The position numbers were made by a program, and so were the translations under genes. Below the pieces are notes generated by a model. It was not told where the DNA came from and ran no database searches. It saw nothing but the letters and a program-made list of their open reading frames with translations. A stretch of 64,000 bases of DNA from Myotis daubentonii (taxonomy: Eukaryota > Chordata > Mammalia > Chiroptera > Vespertilionidae): the NCBI RefSeq assembly GCF_963259705.1, contig NC_081846.1, positions 88,052,641 to 88,116,640 of the forward strand, read 5' to 3'. Positions 17,410-31,185 of this stretch are shown here, piece by piece (the stretch's first letter is position 1; every line of letters starts with the position of its first letter).

Positions 17410-18560
17410 TTACAGTTGACATTCAATACATATGAGGTTATATGTACAGTACAGTGGTTAGACATTTATATAACTTAGGAGTCTAGTACCCACCCGACAC
17501 CATACATAGTCATTACAATGTCATTGACTATATTCTCTATGCTGTACTTTACATCCCTGTGACTATTTTGTAACTGCCTGCTTCTTTTTAATCCTTTCAC
17601 CTTTTTCGCCCAGTCCTCTATCTCCCTTCAATCTGGCAACCGTCAGTTTGTTATTTCTATCTATAAGTTTATTTCTGTTTTGTTTGTTCATTTATTTTAT
17701 TTTTTAGATTCCACATGAAAGTGAAAGGATATGGTATTTGTCTTTCTCTACTAACTTATTTCACTTAGCATAATACTTCTAGTTCCATTCATGTTGCTCC
17801 CAATGGCAAGAGTTTATTCCTTTTTATGGATGAGTAATATTCCATTGTATATATGTACCATATCGTCTTTATCCACTTGTCTATTGACATGTGTTATGGA
17901 ATTGGCGTGGAAGAAGATAGTTGAACACTTGGGAGGTTCAGGAAAGCCTTTATTCAAAGCAGTGCTGCTGGTTCAGGAGACTCAAAGGTCCAGATCCTGA
18001 ACAACTTAGACAATGAGATTTTCTCTTTATATAGTTCTGAGTTTCTTTGTTTCCTAACTACCAGCTTCTGTAGTGGACTCTCACAGCCCCCCCCGAGAGT
18101 CAGTTAGATGGTTAACTTAGATTGTAGCTAATGTCCATCCTGGATGGCACCAGTGACCTCCCTGTAGTTAAGCTGTTACATCCTTGGTTTAGGGCCCCTT
18201 GTAAATTGGAAGTATTTAGGTAAATAGGTCTTGCAAGGACCAGATAATTAAGGAAGGGGCAGTGACTTCATTCTTGGCTACCAGGAACGTGCGTTAGGGA
18301 CACTGATTAACTAGCTACAGAGTCTGGCTGCTGGTCTCCTACATTCTTTCACAAATGGAGTTAATTATCGGCAGCAAGAGTGTGCAGTAGAAGGCACGTT
18401 ACTGGAACAAGTTCAGATTGCTAGCCCCCCAAAAATGTCTTATGCTCCCCATCACATACACTTAGGTTGCTTCCATATCTTGAATATTGTAAGTAATGCT
18501 GTGATGAACATAGTAATACACATATATTTTTGAATTAGTATTTTGGATTAAGAGAAACTA
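17410..18560 (-). mobile_element. Old L1 3' end, interrupted by a solo LTR
   Basis: Minus-strand L1 sequence: 'ACTTATTTCACTTAGCATAA', 'GGATGAGTAATATTCCATTG' and 'GTTGCTTCCATATCTTGAAT' are the reverse complement of the ORF2 end and 3' UTR. It is diverged and frame-broken. The LTR at 17891-18456 separates two parts that are continuous in L1. Confidence 0.75.
17891..18456 (-). repeat. Solo LTR
   Basis: It starts TGTTATGG and ends CCATCACA, which are inverted ends. On the minus strand it has a TATATAAAG promoter core followed by AATAAAGGCTTTCCTG about 60 bp later. It sits inside an L1 with a probable 4-bp duplication (ACAT). Boundaries are uncertain by about 3 bp. No internal ERV sequence is attached. 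Confidence 0.7.
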
Positions 18561-19160
18561 AGGAAAGAATCTCATTTATATTTTCATCAAAAATACCTAG
18601 GATTAATTTCACTAAGGCAGTAAAAGACTTGTATTTGGAAAACTAAGACACCAGAGAAAGAAATGGAAGCATGTAACCTTCTTATGAACAGGAAGAATCA
18701 GCATTGTTAAAATGCACAATCTACAGATTCAATGCAATTCCTTTCAAAACACCAATGGCATTTTTCACAGAACTGGGACAAATAATCCTAAAATTTATAT
18801 GGAACCAAAAAAGACCCCAAATAGCCACAGCAATCTGGAGAAAGAAGAACAAAGTCGGAGGTATTATGCTACTTAATAACAAACTACACTACAAGGCTAT
18901 AGTTACAGACACATAGATCAATGGGGCAGAATAGAGATAAACCCAGGTCTACATGATCAATTAATTTATGACAAAGGAGGTAAGAATATACAATTATTTA
19001 ATGAATAATTTTGGGAAAACTGGACAGATATATGCAAAAAATGAAAATAGAGCACTTTCCCACACCATATATAAGAATAAACTCAAAATGAATAAAAGAC
19101 TTAAAGGTAAGACCCAAAACCATAAAACTAGAAAAAAAACATAGATAGTAAATTCAAAGG
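18561..19160 (+). mobile_element. L1 ORF2 fragment
   Basis: The translated plus strand shows the post-RT ORF2 block ([21 protein letters not shown]) at 18704-18916, then frame-broken continuation to about 19160. Confidence 0.85.
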
Positions 19161-19189
19161 CATTGCTCTTAGTAATATATATTTTTTGT

Positions 19190-20240
19190 ATATGTTTCCT
19201 CAGTTAAGGGAAAATTCCATTGATCTTTTGATAGGGATTACACTGAACCTGTAGATTGCTTTAGATAGTATGGACATTTTAATATTAATTCTTTCAATCC
19301 ATAAGCATAGAATATTATTTCATTTACTTATATCTTTTTCAATTTCTTTTATTAATGTCTTATACAGCTATTTTATCTACTCAAATTTATTTCTAGGTAT
19401 TTTACTTTTTAAAAATATAATTGTAAATGGGATTGTTTTTTAATTTCTCTTTCTGATACTTTATTGTTAGTATACAGAAACAGAACAGATTTTTGAATAT
19501 TGATTTTTTTTTACCCTTCAAATTTACTGAACTGTATATTTATCAACTTTAACAGTCTCTTGGTGTAGTTTTTAGGGCTTTCTATATATAATATCATGTC
19601 ATCTACAAGTAGTGACAGTTTTACTTCTTCCTTTCCATTTTGATACCTTTTTATTTTATTACCAAGTTGCTTTGCCAGGCATTCCAAAGGTATGTTGAAA
19701 CTTTCTCTTATTTCTGATTTTAGAGGAAAAAAAACTTTCAGCTTTTCACCTTTGAGTCTGATGTTAGCTGTGGGCTTGTAAAATATGGCCTTTATTATGC
19801 TGAGATATGTTTTCTCCATACCCAGTTTATAGACAGTTTTTTTTAATGGATTATAAATTTTGTCAAATGTGTTTTCTGCATCTAGTGAGATGATATGATT
19901 TTTATACCTCATTTTGTTAATGTGTTTTATGATATTAATGGACTTGTGGCTGTTGAATCATCTTTGCATCCCTGGCACAAGTCCCACTTGATAATGATGT
20001 ATGATTCTTTTAATGTGTTGTTGAATTAGGTTTACTAATATTTTGTTGAGGATTTTTACATCCATGTTTATTAAGGATACTGCCCTGTAATTTTCTTTCC
20101 TTGTGTCCTTGTCTGGATTTGGTATTAGGGTAATGCTGACCTCATATAATGAGTTTGAAATAGTTGCCTTCTTAGCACATTCCTATTGGTGGGTTTGTGT
20201 ATGAGTTTTATAGTCTGTCCAGTCTGTTCTATCCATTGAG
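19190..20240 (-). mobile_element. L1 ORF2 reverse-transcriptase fragment
   Basis: Minus-strand frame 19912-19511 encodes the RT palm region, including H-I-I-S-L-D-A-E, the K-P-T-A-N-I block and a V-D-D-M catalytic box in place of the usual F-A-D-D-M. It is opposite in orientation to the L1 piece at 18561 and is frame-broken on both sides. Confidence 0.85.
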
Positions 20241-20316
20241 CTAAGGCCTCATTGTCTTTTCATGCTGCTTCCCACTCTTTCCTTCCACTTGAAACATTTC
20301 CTGTGTGACCTAGTTT

Positions 20317-23076
20317 ATTTATTTATTTTTAAAAATCTTTATTGTTGAGAATATTACAGATGTCCCCTTTATTTTCCCCCATTGTCTCCCTCCACCCAGT
20401 TCCCGCCCTGCCCCAGGTCTTCACCACACTATTGTCTGTGTCCATAGGAAATGCATATATGCATACTAGTATAAGTTCTTTGGCTAATCATCTCTTCCTG
20501 CTTCCTCCCCTTCCCCCTTCCCTCTGGGATTCATCAGTCTGTTCCATGTTTCCATGCCTCTGGTTCTATTTTATTCATCAGTTTATTTTGCTTATTAGAT
20601 TCCTTGTTCATTTATTTTGATTTTTAGATTCAATTGTTGATAGAAATGTATTCATTGCCATCTTATGGTTCATATTTTTTATCCCTCCTCCTCCTCTTTC
20701 TTCTTCTTCTTCTTCTTCTTCTTCTTCTTCTTCTTCTTCTTCTTCTTCTTCTTCTTCTTCTTCTTCTTCTTCTTCTTCTTCTTCTTCTTCCTCTTTCTCC
20801 TCTTAAAGAAGACACTTCAATTTCCTGTAATACTGGTTTAGTGGTGATGAACTCCTTTAGTTTTTTCTTATCTGTGAAGCTCTTTATCTGACCTTCAATT
20901 TTAAATGATAGTTTTTCTGGGTAGAGTAATGTTGGATGTAGGTCCCTGCTATTCATCACTTTGAGTATTTCTTGCCACTCCCTTCTGGCCTGCAAAGTTT
21001 CTGTTGAGAAATCAGTGGACAGTTGCATGGGTGCTCCCTTGTAGTTAACTAACTGCTGTTCTCTTGCTGCTTTTAAGATTCTCTCTTTGTCTTTAACCCT
21101 TAGCATTTTAATTATGATGTGTGTTGGTGTGGGCCTCTTTGGGTTCCTCTTGTTTGGGACTCTCTGTACTTCTTGGACTTATACGCCTATTTCTTTTACC
21201 AGGTAGGGGAAGTTTTCTGTCATAATTTAATCCAATAAGTTTTCAATATCTTGTTCTCTCCTCCTTCTGATATTCCCATGATGCAAATGTTGGTAGGCTT
21301 GAAGTTGTCCCAGAGGCTTCTTACACTATCTTCATATTTTTGGATTCTTTTTTTTGTTTTGCTCTTCTGATTGGTGTTTTTTCCTTCCTCATATTCCAAA
21401 TCATTAATTTGATTCTTGGCATCCTCTAGTCTACTGTTGAATCCTCATAAATTATTCTTTATTTCAGTTTGTGTATGCTTAATTTCTGTCTGATGCTTTT
21501 TCATGTTTTTGACATTCTCACTAAGATCCTTAAAAGTCTCACTAAGTCCCTTAAAGCTCTCATTAATATCTTTGAGCAACCTTATAACCATTGTTTTGAA
21601 CTCTGTATCTAGTAGTTTGTTTCATTTAGTGTTTTTTTTCCTGGAAATTTCTTCTGTTCTTTCATTTGTGACATGTTTCGTTGTCTCTCATTTTTGCTGC
21701 TTTCCTGGTGTTTGTTTCTATGTATTAGGTAGAGCTGCTATGTCTCCTGGAATTGGTAGAGTGACCTTGTGGAGTAGGTGTCCTGTAGGGCCCAGTGGCT
21801 CAGCCTACACAGTCACCTGAGCTGGGAAATCTAGGTGCACTGTGCCCCTGAGTGGGCTGTGTGCACAGCTTTGTTGTAGTTGAAACTTTATTGCAGTTGG
21901 CATCACTGGGAGTTGACCTTCAGGCCAATTGACTTTGAGGACCAGCTGTAACTACAGTGGAAGGGCTGCTGTGCAGGAGACACCCCTGTGGAGCAGGACT
22001 TGCTTCACTGGGGCTTTGGTGTTCATTGAGTCTGCCCCTTGAATGTGTTGCTAATGGATGTGTAGAATTGTAATCTGGTATGGTCTGAAGCTGTCCATTG
22101 GGTGCACTGGCTCTGGGGCCTCCCAGGAGGTACAAAATCAGCCACTGCCTAGGGATACTCAGTAGGAGCCACAGGACAATCTGCAGATGGCTGCTTCTTT
22201 TGTTGGGATTGGAAGTGCTCAGGTGAGACCAAGATGTGAAGCAAGGCAGGCTGCTGCCAGTGCCAGGTCTTGCTGATGCCAGCTGCTGGTTGTTTGAGAG
22301 ATTTTAGCAAAGTCTGAAGTCTGAGCCAGGACAGGCCATTCATATGGAAAAGCTGCTGCAAATAGCTTGGGTGGGGCTGCAAATTGGATGGGAAAGGGTC
22401 TCAGGGAATCACCATGGTGGAGTGAACAGTGTGAGCCAGGCTGATGGAAACTCAGATATGGCTGCTAGTTGCTCTGCAATGGGGGAGGTCTTAGCATAAG
22501 AACAATATCCCCTCCAAGCACCCTTGTCTGGGACAAAGCTGTTCCTGAGTTCTTGCTCTGATGCTAGACAATCCAGTTCCTCCCCTTGAGGTTGGCTGGA
22601 TCCCCCAAGCTGTTGTCCCAGTGCTGGAGCTCAGAGGGAGTGAGTCCAAGTAAGTTTGTGCACTGGCCCTTTATGAGGAACTGCTTGAGTCTCCAGTAGC
22701 CTCCATGTCACTGAACCACAATTCCCACTGGTTTTTACAGCCTGAAGTTATGAGAGCTTCTCTTCCCAGCTCTGGAATCCTGGGCTGTGGGTCTGGGGTG
22801 GGGATTGGACCCCTTGCTCCTCACAGGAAGCCTCCTCAGCCAAGATAGCCCTCCTGATTAAAAAAATGCCACACATGGTTGTTGGACCAGCCTCCACCCC
22901 TCCTACTGGTCTCAATGTGCTTTCCTTTTTACTTCTCTAGTTGTAGGGCTTTCATTCAGCCAGATTTCAGGTGGTTCTGAATGATGGTTGTTCCATATTT
23001 TAGTTTTAATTTTGATGTGGTTGTGGGAGGTGGTGAGTACCTGTGTTCACCTATGCTGACATCTTCAAATTCCTCG
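20317..23076 (-). mobile_element. HAL1-like LINE (ORF1 only), decayed
   Basis: Minus-strand order is a long 5' leader (23076-about 21700), an ORF1-like region (about 21700-20800), a 3' UTR, and an AATAAAGATTTTTAAAAA tail at 20317. No ORF2 lies between ORF1 and the tail, as in HAL1 (half-L1) elements. Target duplications GTGACCTAGTTT (20305-20316) and GTGACCTATTTT (23077-23088) match at 11 of 12. The ORF1 C-terminal domain is readable (K-D-K-E-R-I-L-K, Q-A-R-R-E-W), but its end runs into a GAA/TTC microsatellite and the N-terminal part is broken. Confidence 0.82.
20695..20795. repeat. (TTC)n microsatellite
   Basis: About 30 TTC units, expanded at the end of ORF1 in the HAL1-like element. This expansion creates the artefactual poly-Leu and poly-Arg frames seen here. 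Confidence 0.97.
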
Positions 23077-23671
23077 GTGACCTATTTTAGACAGAGTCTT
23101 TTTCTAATGATGATGTTCTTTATTAGCTGCAAGTTCAACTTGCCCCAGAATACCAAGTTCAGCTTCTAATAATCCAAGTAGTCTCCTTTTATTTCTTCCA
23201 GAGGGCAATGTTGTTGGATTTACCAGGAATGTTGTTGCCATTGGGTTGCTATGGCTTGGGAACAATTGGGGTATATTGAATGGGCCAAAAAATGTTCAAT
23301 TTTCCATGGCATATTTAAATGAGTAGAGGTTACCCCAAATGAGCTAGAGTTTGAGTATTCCATATGCCTTCCCACAGGTATCAGGATGCAAGGAGGATAG
23401 GCTAGTTACAGACATATCTACCTACCAACTAATTCTGATCATTTCTGAAATGGAGACTCATTGATTTATTTTTCTTGTTTCATTAACATCTAGCCACAAG
23501 AGCATGACTGGTGAATCTAAGGACAATATATAATACTAGAGGCCTGGTGCACGAAATTTGTGCACTGGGGGATGGGGTTCCCTCAGCCAAGCCTGCCCCT
23601 CAGTCCAGGAGTCCTCAGTGGATGTCCTACTGATGGCCACAGTCTGGCAGCAGAGGCTCGGTGCAGGCGTC

Positions 23672-23676
<5 letters not shown>

Positions 23677-23712
<36 letters not shown>

Positions 23713-23719
23713 TGTGTGT
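23677..23719. repeat. (GT)n microsatellite
   Basis: GT dinucleotides with one interruption, inside the Helitron. Shorter GT runs follow at about 23771 and 23831. Confidence 0.95.
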
Positions 23720-23974
23720 CTGCTGGGGCCTGGCCCTAGCCACGCCACATAGGCTCCGAGCAGTTGCCGTGTGTGTGTGTCCACTGGTGGTCTGCTCCCA
23801 GCCACATTGGAAGCTCAGAGTAGGCGCTGTGTGTGTGTGTGTGTGTCTGCTGGGGACCTGCCCCCAGCCACACCCTGGAGGCTTGGAGCAGGCGCCCCTC
23901 TCTGTTGATCTCTCAGGCTCCTGGCCTCCACTGCATGTTGTACTCTCCCTTGAGCTGTGGCCAGGGTGGGGCGC

Positions 23975-24360
23975 CCTATCCTGCTGTGGGATCGCCAGGG
24001 CGACCCAGGGACAGGTGCACGGGGGGGGGGGGGGGGTGGTGGTGGCTGCAGGCTGCCCTATCCTGCTGTGGGATGCATCGGTGATCCCATGGGCAGGCAG
24101 GTGCACACGGGGGCTGGCTGCAGGCCCCCCTTTCCTACTGTGGGATTGCTGTGGTGACCCAGGGGCAGGCGCACACAGGGGCTGGATGCAGGCCACCCTT
24201 TCCTGCTCTGTGATTGCTGCAGCGATCCCACAGGCAGGCGCACATGGACACTGGCTGCAGGCCCCCCTTTCCTGCTGTGGGATCGCATCGGCGATCCCAT
24301 GGGCAGGCAGGTGCACAGGGGGGCTGGCTACAGGCCACCCTTTCCTGCTGTGGGATCTCC
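23975..24360. repeat. About 70-bp minisatellite in the Helitron
   Basis: The block TTTCCTGCTGTGGGAT or close variants starts near 23977, 24058, 24129, 24198, 24267 and 24340. Each is followed by a 'GATCCCATGGGCAGGCAGG' and 'GGGGGCTGGCTGCAGGCC' pair. The spacing is 69-73 bp for the last four intervals and about 81 bp for the first. Long frames on both strands here are by-products of the repeat. Confidence 0.88.
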
Positions 24361-25269
24361 GGTTGCTCATCCCTGGCAGGGGCGGCCAGGGAAGAGGCAG
24401 GCACCTGCCTCTTCCCTGCCCCCCTTGGCTTCTCCAATCACCGGCAGAGGGGCGGGCAAAGGCGGCCGGGGCAGTGCCTCCTGGCTCTTGCCTTCCGCCT
24501 GTGTTTCCAATCACCATCCTTCCCCTATGGCCTCCCATCATTGCGCCTATGTATGCAAATTAACTGCCATCTTTGTTGGCAGTTAATTTGCATATCACCC
24601 TGATTAGCCAATGGGAAGGGTAGCGAAGTTACAGTTAATTACCATGTTTGTCTATTATTAGATAGGATGACAGATAGGGCAGGTTGCTGCAAGGCTTTAT
24701 CCATCATATCCAGGTATTTGTCTTAGCTTTATATTATTGATTCCTATAGCTATACAGTGTTTATTTAGATTAGATCCATATATAATTCTACCAGGGGAAT
24801 TATCATGGAGCTGCTTTGGGAGGTATTTGCCTAAGATGGATCATTTTTAATAGATATAAAGGATAAAAATGTACTGAAGCTTATATTAATAGTAAGAGAG
24901 GACCAACAAAGCGTTAATTTCATTATCATAACTAATAATCAGAATATCATTGTCTAGTATGTGGGAAAGAAATGCAGGTACCCAAGTTAAATTTTTCATA
25001 TCTAATAATGGAGAGGGGGTCTGTGGAGACAGATAGTGTTTACATTAGGCAATCACAGGAGGATAATAACAATGTAAGAATCATTTTATGTGCATACAGT
25101 CAGTAACAATTAGATGATATAAAAAAAATTTAAAAAACAAATTTAACAGTTTTCAACATTAATTTGTGAGCATACAGGCCGTGAGATAGCTGTCTGCCTT
25201 TGATGTCAGCAAAATGTTTTTGATCTCCGCTGCAGACAGAAGCGAGTGAGTGTCAGAGACAGGAGTATT

Positions 25270-26420
<1,151 letters not shown>

Positions 26421-26899
26421 GTGGTTTCTCTGGGTTATATTTTGGACAGATAGAACATCAGCTGTACACTTTATGAGCTACAGTAGGAGGTTTCCAGTAA
26501 TATTTTTTATGCCATGCAATCATCTTTTCAGGACCTCACTGTGTTAGCTCATGTACATGTTGAAGTATAGGGAGTTGGGCCCCTTTAGGTAAGATAGGTT
26601 TCTGATTGGGTCCATATTTGTTTATCTGTGTCAAAGGTCTTTTTTTTTTTTATTGTCATCTCCTCTTTACTTCCTCCACAGCCGTCTGTTGGAACTGTAA
26701 AAGATAGTCTCTTATTGAATTAATAGGAAGCAAAGAACATTCTCGGGTCTGGATAACTTGACTGTTTAATGCTGCCTGCCTAGCTGCAGTGTTGGTGAGA
26801 TGATTTCTTTTTGCTTCCATGGTGGTAGCTTTAGAGTGTCCCAGAATTTTGATAATTGCCGATTGTTTTGGTTGCTGTATGGCATCTCATAATTCTGCA

Positions 26900-27150
26900 A
26901 CCAGTTTTCCATTTTTTATGAGCTTTCCTGAGGAAGTTAAGAAGCCTCCTTGCTTCCATATCATTACACCAAATGCATAGCGACTATCAGTATAAATATT
27001 TGTCTATGGCCATTTGATAAGCCCAAGCTAGAGCAATTAGTTTAGCTTGTTGGGAAGATCTTATTTCAGGTAGATAAGAACTTTCAATTATGTTCATGGA
27101 CGTTTTTGCATATTCAGCAATAATGTCCCTGCTTATCTTCCAGATAATCA
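26900..27150 (-). pseudogene. ERV1 RNase H remnant
   Basis: The minus-strand translation shows Q-A-K-L-I-A-L-A-W-A-Y-Q-M-A followed by a Y-T-D-S-R-Y-A-F-like block across a frame break. This order fits retroviral RNase H. Confidence 0.6.
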
Positions 27151-28009
27151 GCATTATCAATAGAAGTTTCCTGTAAATCATTCCTAGGAACAAGAAGATG
27201 GTCAGTAAGCAAAACACAATTGTGGGTGTCTTCATTCTGTAAAGAGGATAACAAAGTTGCTGGTTAAGATGATTACACTGAAGTAATACTAGGTTCAGAG
27301 AGTGGGGGTACTTCATAAGAAGCCAGTCAACTGACAGAGAAATGTTTAATGTGATGAGAGTTCAGTAAAGATTCAACATAATGAAGAGCATGAATAGTTA
27401 AAGGAGGGCCCATACTATCTCTTCTGTTTGTTTACATAACATGGCTATAGCGGAGATGGCCCTCATGCAGGGAGGGAGCCCTTTGGTTGCAGTGTAACTG
27501 CTGACTATAATAGCCTATAGGTCTGTGATGATTTTCATGTTTCTGAGTTAGAACTCCTAAAGCATTTCTTTTACTTACATGTGTGAAAAGGAAGAAGAGA
27601 AGTTTATAATTCGGATAACCCAGAGCTTTAGATAATACCAGTACTCTCTTTAGACTTAGAGCTTCTATAGCTTGCTCCTGTTCAGTGTTCTATTGAATTG
27701 GATTAGGTTGATCTGACAATGAAACATTTGGAACCCAATTGTGACAATATCCAGTCAAACCCAGGAATCCTCTAAGCTGATTTCTTGTTTTTAGAAGAGG
27801 AGAAGATAGGGTTCCTCCATAGTTAATCAGTAGCCAATCTTTAGATATGAGATGGCCAAGGTATTTTACTAGAGGTAAGAAAATTGATGCTTATCCTTTG
27901 AGACTTTATGTCCTTTTATAGCTATTGTAATAAGTAAATTGTAGGGTTTTTTTTGGGGGGGGGGAATTCTAGTAATGTACTAGGGTAGAAAAGTAAATCA
28001 TCCACATAT

Positions 28010-28330
28010 TGGATTAGATTAGAATCCCTGGGAAATTTAAATCAGCTTTTAATATCTGGGAGAAATAGGAGGAACTCTCTGTATATCCCTGGGGTATTGC
28101 ATTCCAAGTAAATTGGTGATCTTTCCAGGTGAAGGCGAAGAAATATTGACTGTCTTTTTCTACTGGAACGCTGAAAAAGGCACTGCATAAATCTATTACT
28201 GAAAAATATTGGCAGGCTATTGGAATGGCTGAAAATAAGGTGTGTGGATTTGGAACCCAGGCATATCTGGAAATAACTATCTTATTTATAGCTCTGAGAT
28301 CATGTAAAGTCTCCACCCTTTCCCATTGGG
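28010..28330 (-). pseudogene. ERV1 reverse-transcriptase remnant
   Basis: The frame 28316-28014 encodes D-L-R-A-I-N-K, V-P-N-P-H-T-L, D-L-C-S-A-F-F, P-Q-G-Y-T-E-S and S-Q-I-L, the fingers and palm of a gammaretrovirus-like RT. The Y-V-D-D catalytic box is lost to a frame break just downstream. Confidence 0.87.
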
Positions 28331-28445
28331 TTTCTTTATGAATGGATAGGAAAATTACAAGACCGTGTACATAACATGATAAGTCCCCCTTTTAAGTAAT
28401 CTTGTATAATGGGCTTAATTCCAGCTAGTGCATCAGGTCTTAAAG

Positions 28446-28619
28446 CAGTGGTTCTCAACCTTCCTAATGCCGCGACCCTTTAATACAGTTCCTCATGTTG
28501 TGGTGACCCCCAATTTCATTGTTACAAATTGAACATAATTAAAGCATAGTGATTAATCACAAAAACAATATGTAATTATATATGTGTTTTCTGATGGTCT
28601 TAGGCGACCCCTGTGAAAG
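28446..28619 (-). mobile_element. SPIN element, truncated at one end
   Basis: It begins CAGTGGTTCTCAACCTTCC and follows the SPIN pattern to CGACCCCTGTGAAAGG. It then stops before the terminal GGTTGAGAACC end. The flanking CTTAAAG at 28439-28445 and again at about 28632 suggests the target duplication, with the 3' tip lost. It sits in the ERV1 pol region. Confidence 0.9.
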
Positions 28620-28999
28620 GATATATAAGGCTTAAAGGATATTGGTAAATATTAGGTAGAGGCAAAGTATTATCAATAGTTATTTTAATAGAAGTGACTG
28701 ACTTGATCTTGCCAATATCTGTACTAGAAAGGGCCCAAAGTTGCACTGGAATATCCTGCAAAAATGTTAAGTTTCAAGATTATTCATTTCCCTTTTGTGG
28801 AAGTTCCTTTAAAATAATTATTTTCCCAATTGGTTCAGTATTTGATTCATTTTGTTCTAAATATATTTCACCATTCTTGGAAAAGGATATGTGTGTGTCA
28901 TGGGTTTCAAGAAAATCTCTATCAGGTGAATTGGGGCTGATTTGACTAGTAAAAATATATGTTGCCCCATAACATCCCCTAGTTTGAAGGGGGCAGGTT

Positions 29000-30117
29000 C
29001 TGATTTTAAAACAGTCATTGATTAGTCAGATAACCTTGACTCTGGGGAGAGGTTATAAACACATAAAGTAGCCACAGTACCTACAAGGGCCTTAGAAATT
29101 TCCGCTTTTATTGTAATTTCAATGTCTTTTAAAGCGTTAGTAAGGAGAAGGGGAAATGCCCTCATAGAGCCCTCAGAGCAGCCCTATGCTTGCTTTTGTT
29201 TTTTTCTTTCTAAATCCCATTTTAGTTTTCTTACGTTGACCTGGCTTTTTACAGTAAAAACAGACTATTCTTTCCCCTTGTCTGAGAAAGCTTTGGGTGT
29301 ATCTGACTTGATTGCTTAATTGTTGGAGCTGTAATTTCATAATTTTGGCAGCTTTATATTTTTCTTTGAATAATTTTAGATAGTTGATCAGCCAGAATAC
29401 CTAGTTTATCAGTATGTGTAGTCTGCCAGTTTAATTTATATTGTTTGATCAAAGTTCATCTAGTTCTTCCAAAAAATGCCAAATTTAGTATGGGAGCATT
29501 TTGATGATCCTTAAAACTGTCTGGAGACAGACCTGAGTATTGTTTAAAAGTCTTTTTCAAAATGTTTTAAGAAATCAAGCACCGGTTTGTCAGGCTTTCT
29601 TTTATATTGCTGGATTTTGATCCAGTCCGTTTTCTGGGGAAAATTCTCAGGTATGGCTTAGTAAAGCTGGTGAGCTAGTTTCCTGCATTTTTCCTGGACT
29701 GTCTCTCTCTGTTGTAAAAATCCCCTACAAGAGTATGCCATCGATCCTTATTCAGCCATTTGGTTGCCTTGCTCTCAGAAACCAGTAGGTGTCTTAATTA
29801 GAATAGGTCAGAATAGCCAGGATTGTATGTTATAACAGTTAAATTAAGTTTCTTTGCAAACCCATTGGAATCTTGGAGAGGGTCAGGAAAATCATTAGTT
29901 AAATTTCTTGATTCTGTTCTAGTCCGAGGAAACATATACAATTGCTGGTTCCCCATGTGCCGGGGACAGACTTCTATATGAAGGGAGTTGCTAGAATTCC
30001 TGGATTATTTTTGTCTAAATTTCTATTTTCACTTTTCTCTAGGTCAATAAGGAGCTGTAGTGGAGGAGATAGAGAGTAGACAAACGGGGAAGGAAAAAGG
30101 AGGAAGATGGCGTCTTT
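29000..30117 (-). pseudogene. ERV1 gag remnant
   Basis: Across broken minus-strand frames, capsid-type blocks appear (A-I-L-T-Y-S-N, W-L-N-K-D-R-W near 29750-29850; W-I-K-I-Q-Q-Y and F-L-K-H-F near 29530-29630). A degraded zinc-knuckle-like segment (V-R-K-L-K-W-D) follows near 29210. The order fits gag of a class I ERV. The identification is moderate because no frame is long. Confidence 0.6.
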
Positions 30118-31185
30118 CCCCCCCCCCCCCCCCCCCATTGACCCCTTCTAGCCCGCTCTGCCTCCTGCCCCAGGCCTTTATGCATATATGCATACAAGTT
30201 CTTTGGTTGATCTCTTCCCAATTACCCACCCTCCCCCACCTTCCCTCTGAGATTCCACAGTCTGGTCTGTGGTTCTATGTCTGGATCTATTTTGTTCATC
30301 AGTTTATTTTGTTCATTTAATTCTACATGAGTGAGATCATGTGATACTTGCCTTTTTCTGACTGGCTTATTTCACTTAGCATAATATACTCCAGGTCCCT
30401 CCATGCTGTCTCAAAGGGTAATAGACCCTTCTTTTTTACTGCTGCAGAGTATTCCATGGTGTAAATGTACCACAGCTTTTTTATGCACTCACCTACTGTT
30501 GGGCACTTGGGCTGTTCCAGATCTTAGCTATTGTAAATTGTGCTGCTATGTACATAGGGGTGCAAACATTCTTTCTGAATGGTGTTTTGGATTTCTTAGG
30601 ATATATTCCTAGAAGTGGGATCACTGGGTCAAATGGCAGTTTCATATTTAATTTTTTGAGAAAACTCCATACTGCTTTCCATAATGGCTGCACCAGTCTG
30701 CATTCCCACCAGCAGTGTACTAGAGTTCCCTTTTCTCCACATACTCACCAGCACTTGTCATTTATTGATTTGTTGATGGTAGCCATTCTGATAGGTGTGA
30801 GGTGATACCTCATTCTAATTTTAATTTGCGTCTCTCTGATCAGTGACTTTGAGCATTTTTCCCATATGTCTCTTGGCCATCTGTATGTCCACTTTGGAGA
30901 AGTGTCTATTTAGGTCCTTTGCCCATTTTTTAATTGGATTGTTTGTTTTCCTTTTGTTAAGTTGTATGAGTTCCTTATATATTTTAGATATTAACCCTTT
31001 ATCAGATGTATCCCTGCCAAATATGTTCTCCCATACAGTACACTCCCTTTTCACTTGGTTGATGGTTTCTTTTGCTGTGCAGAGCTTTTTATTTTGATGT
31101 AGTCCCATTTATTTATTTTCTCCTTAGTTTTCTTTCCCCTAGGAGATGTATCCATAAATATATTGCTATGAAAGATGTCTGAGGT
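30118..31185 (-). mobile_element. L1 3' part joined to a 5' leader
   Basis: A poly-C run (30118-30137) opens this segment. L1 3' UTR and ORF2 C-terminal sequence ([29 protein letters not shown]) follow in several broken frames up to 31185. There it changes abruptly into L1/HAL1 5' leader sequence. Confidence 0.85.

Larger units (their letters stand above)
23536..24667 (-). mobile_element. HeliBat-type Helitron
   Basis: The minus-strand 5' end is TCCTATCTAATAATAGAC (24667 downward). The 3' end is CTAG (23539-23536), preceded by the hairpin GTGCACGAAATTTGTGCAC. The 5' subterminal region holds a palindrome, ATGCAAATTAACTGCCA at 24552-24568 with its complement just downstream. The interior carries a GT microsatellite and a roughly 70-bp minisatellite. 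No Rep-helicase coding sequence is present. Confidence 0.93.

Noticed and set aside
18540..20240. 5'-inverted (twin-primed) single L1
   Set aside because: The plus and minus L1 pieces are in an order that twin priming does not give. They are treated as separate fragments.
20634..21106. Poly-Leu and poly-Arg proteins
   Set aside because: They are translations of the TTC/GAA microsatellite. Only the LINE ORF1 part of the minus frame is real, and it is broken.
23627..24563. Overlapping frames of about 300 codons on both strands
   Set aside because: They fall entirely within the Helitron and come from GT runs and the 70-bp minisatellite.
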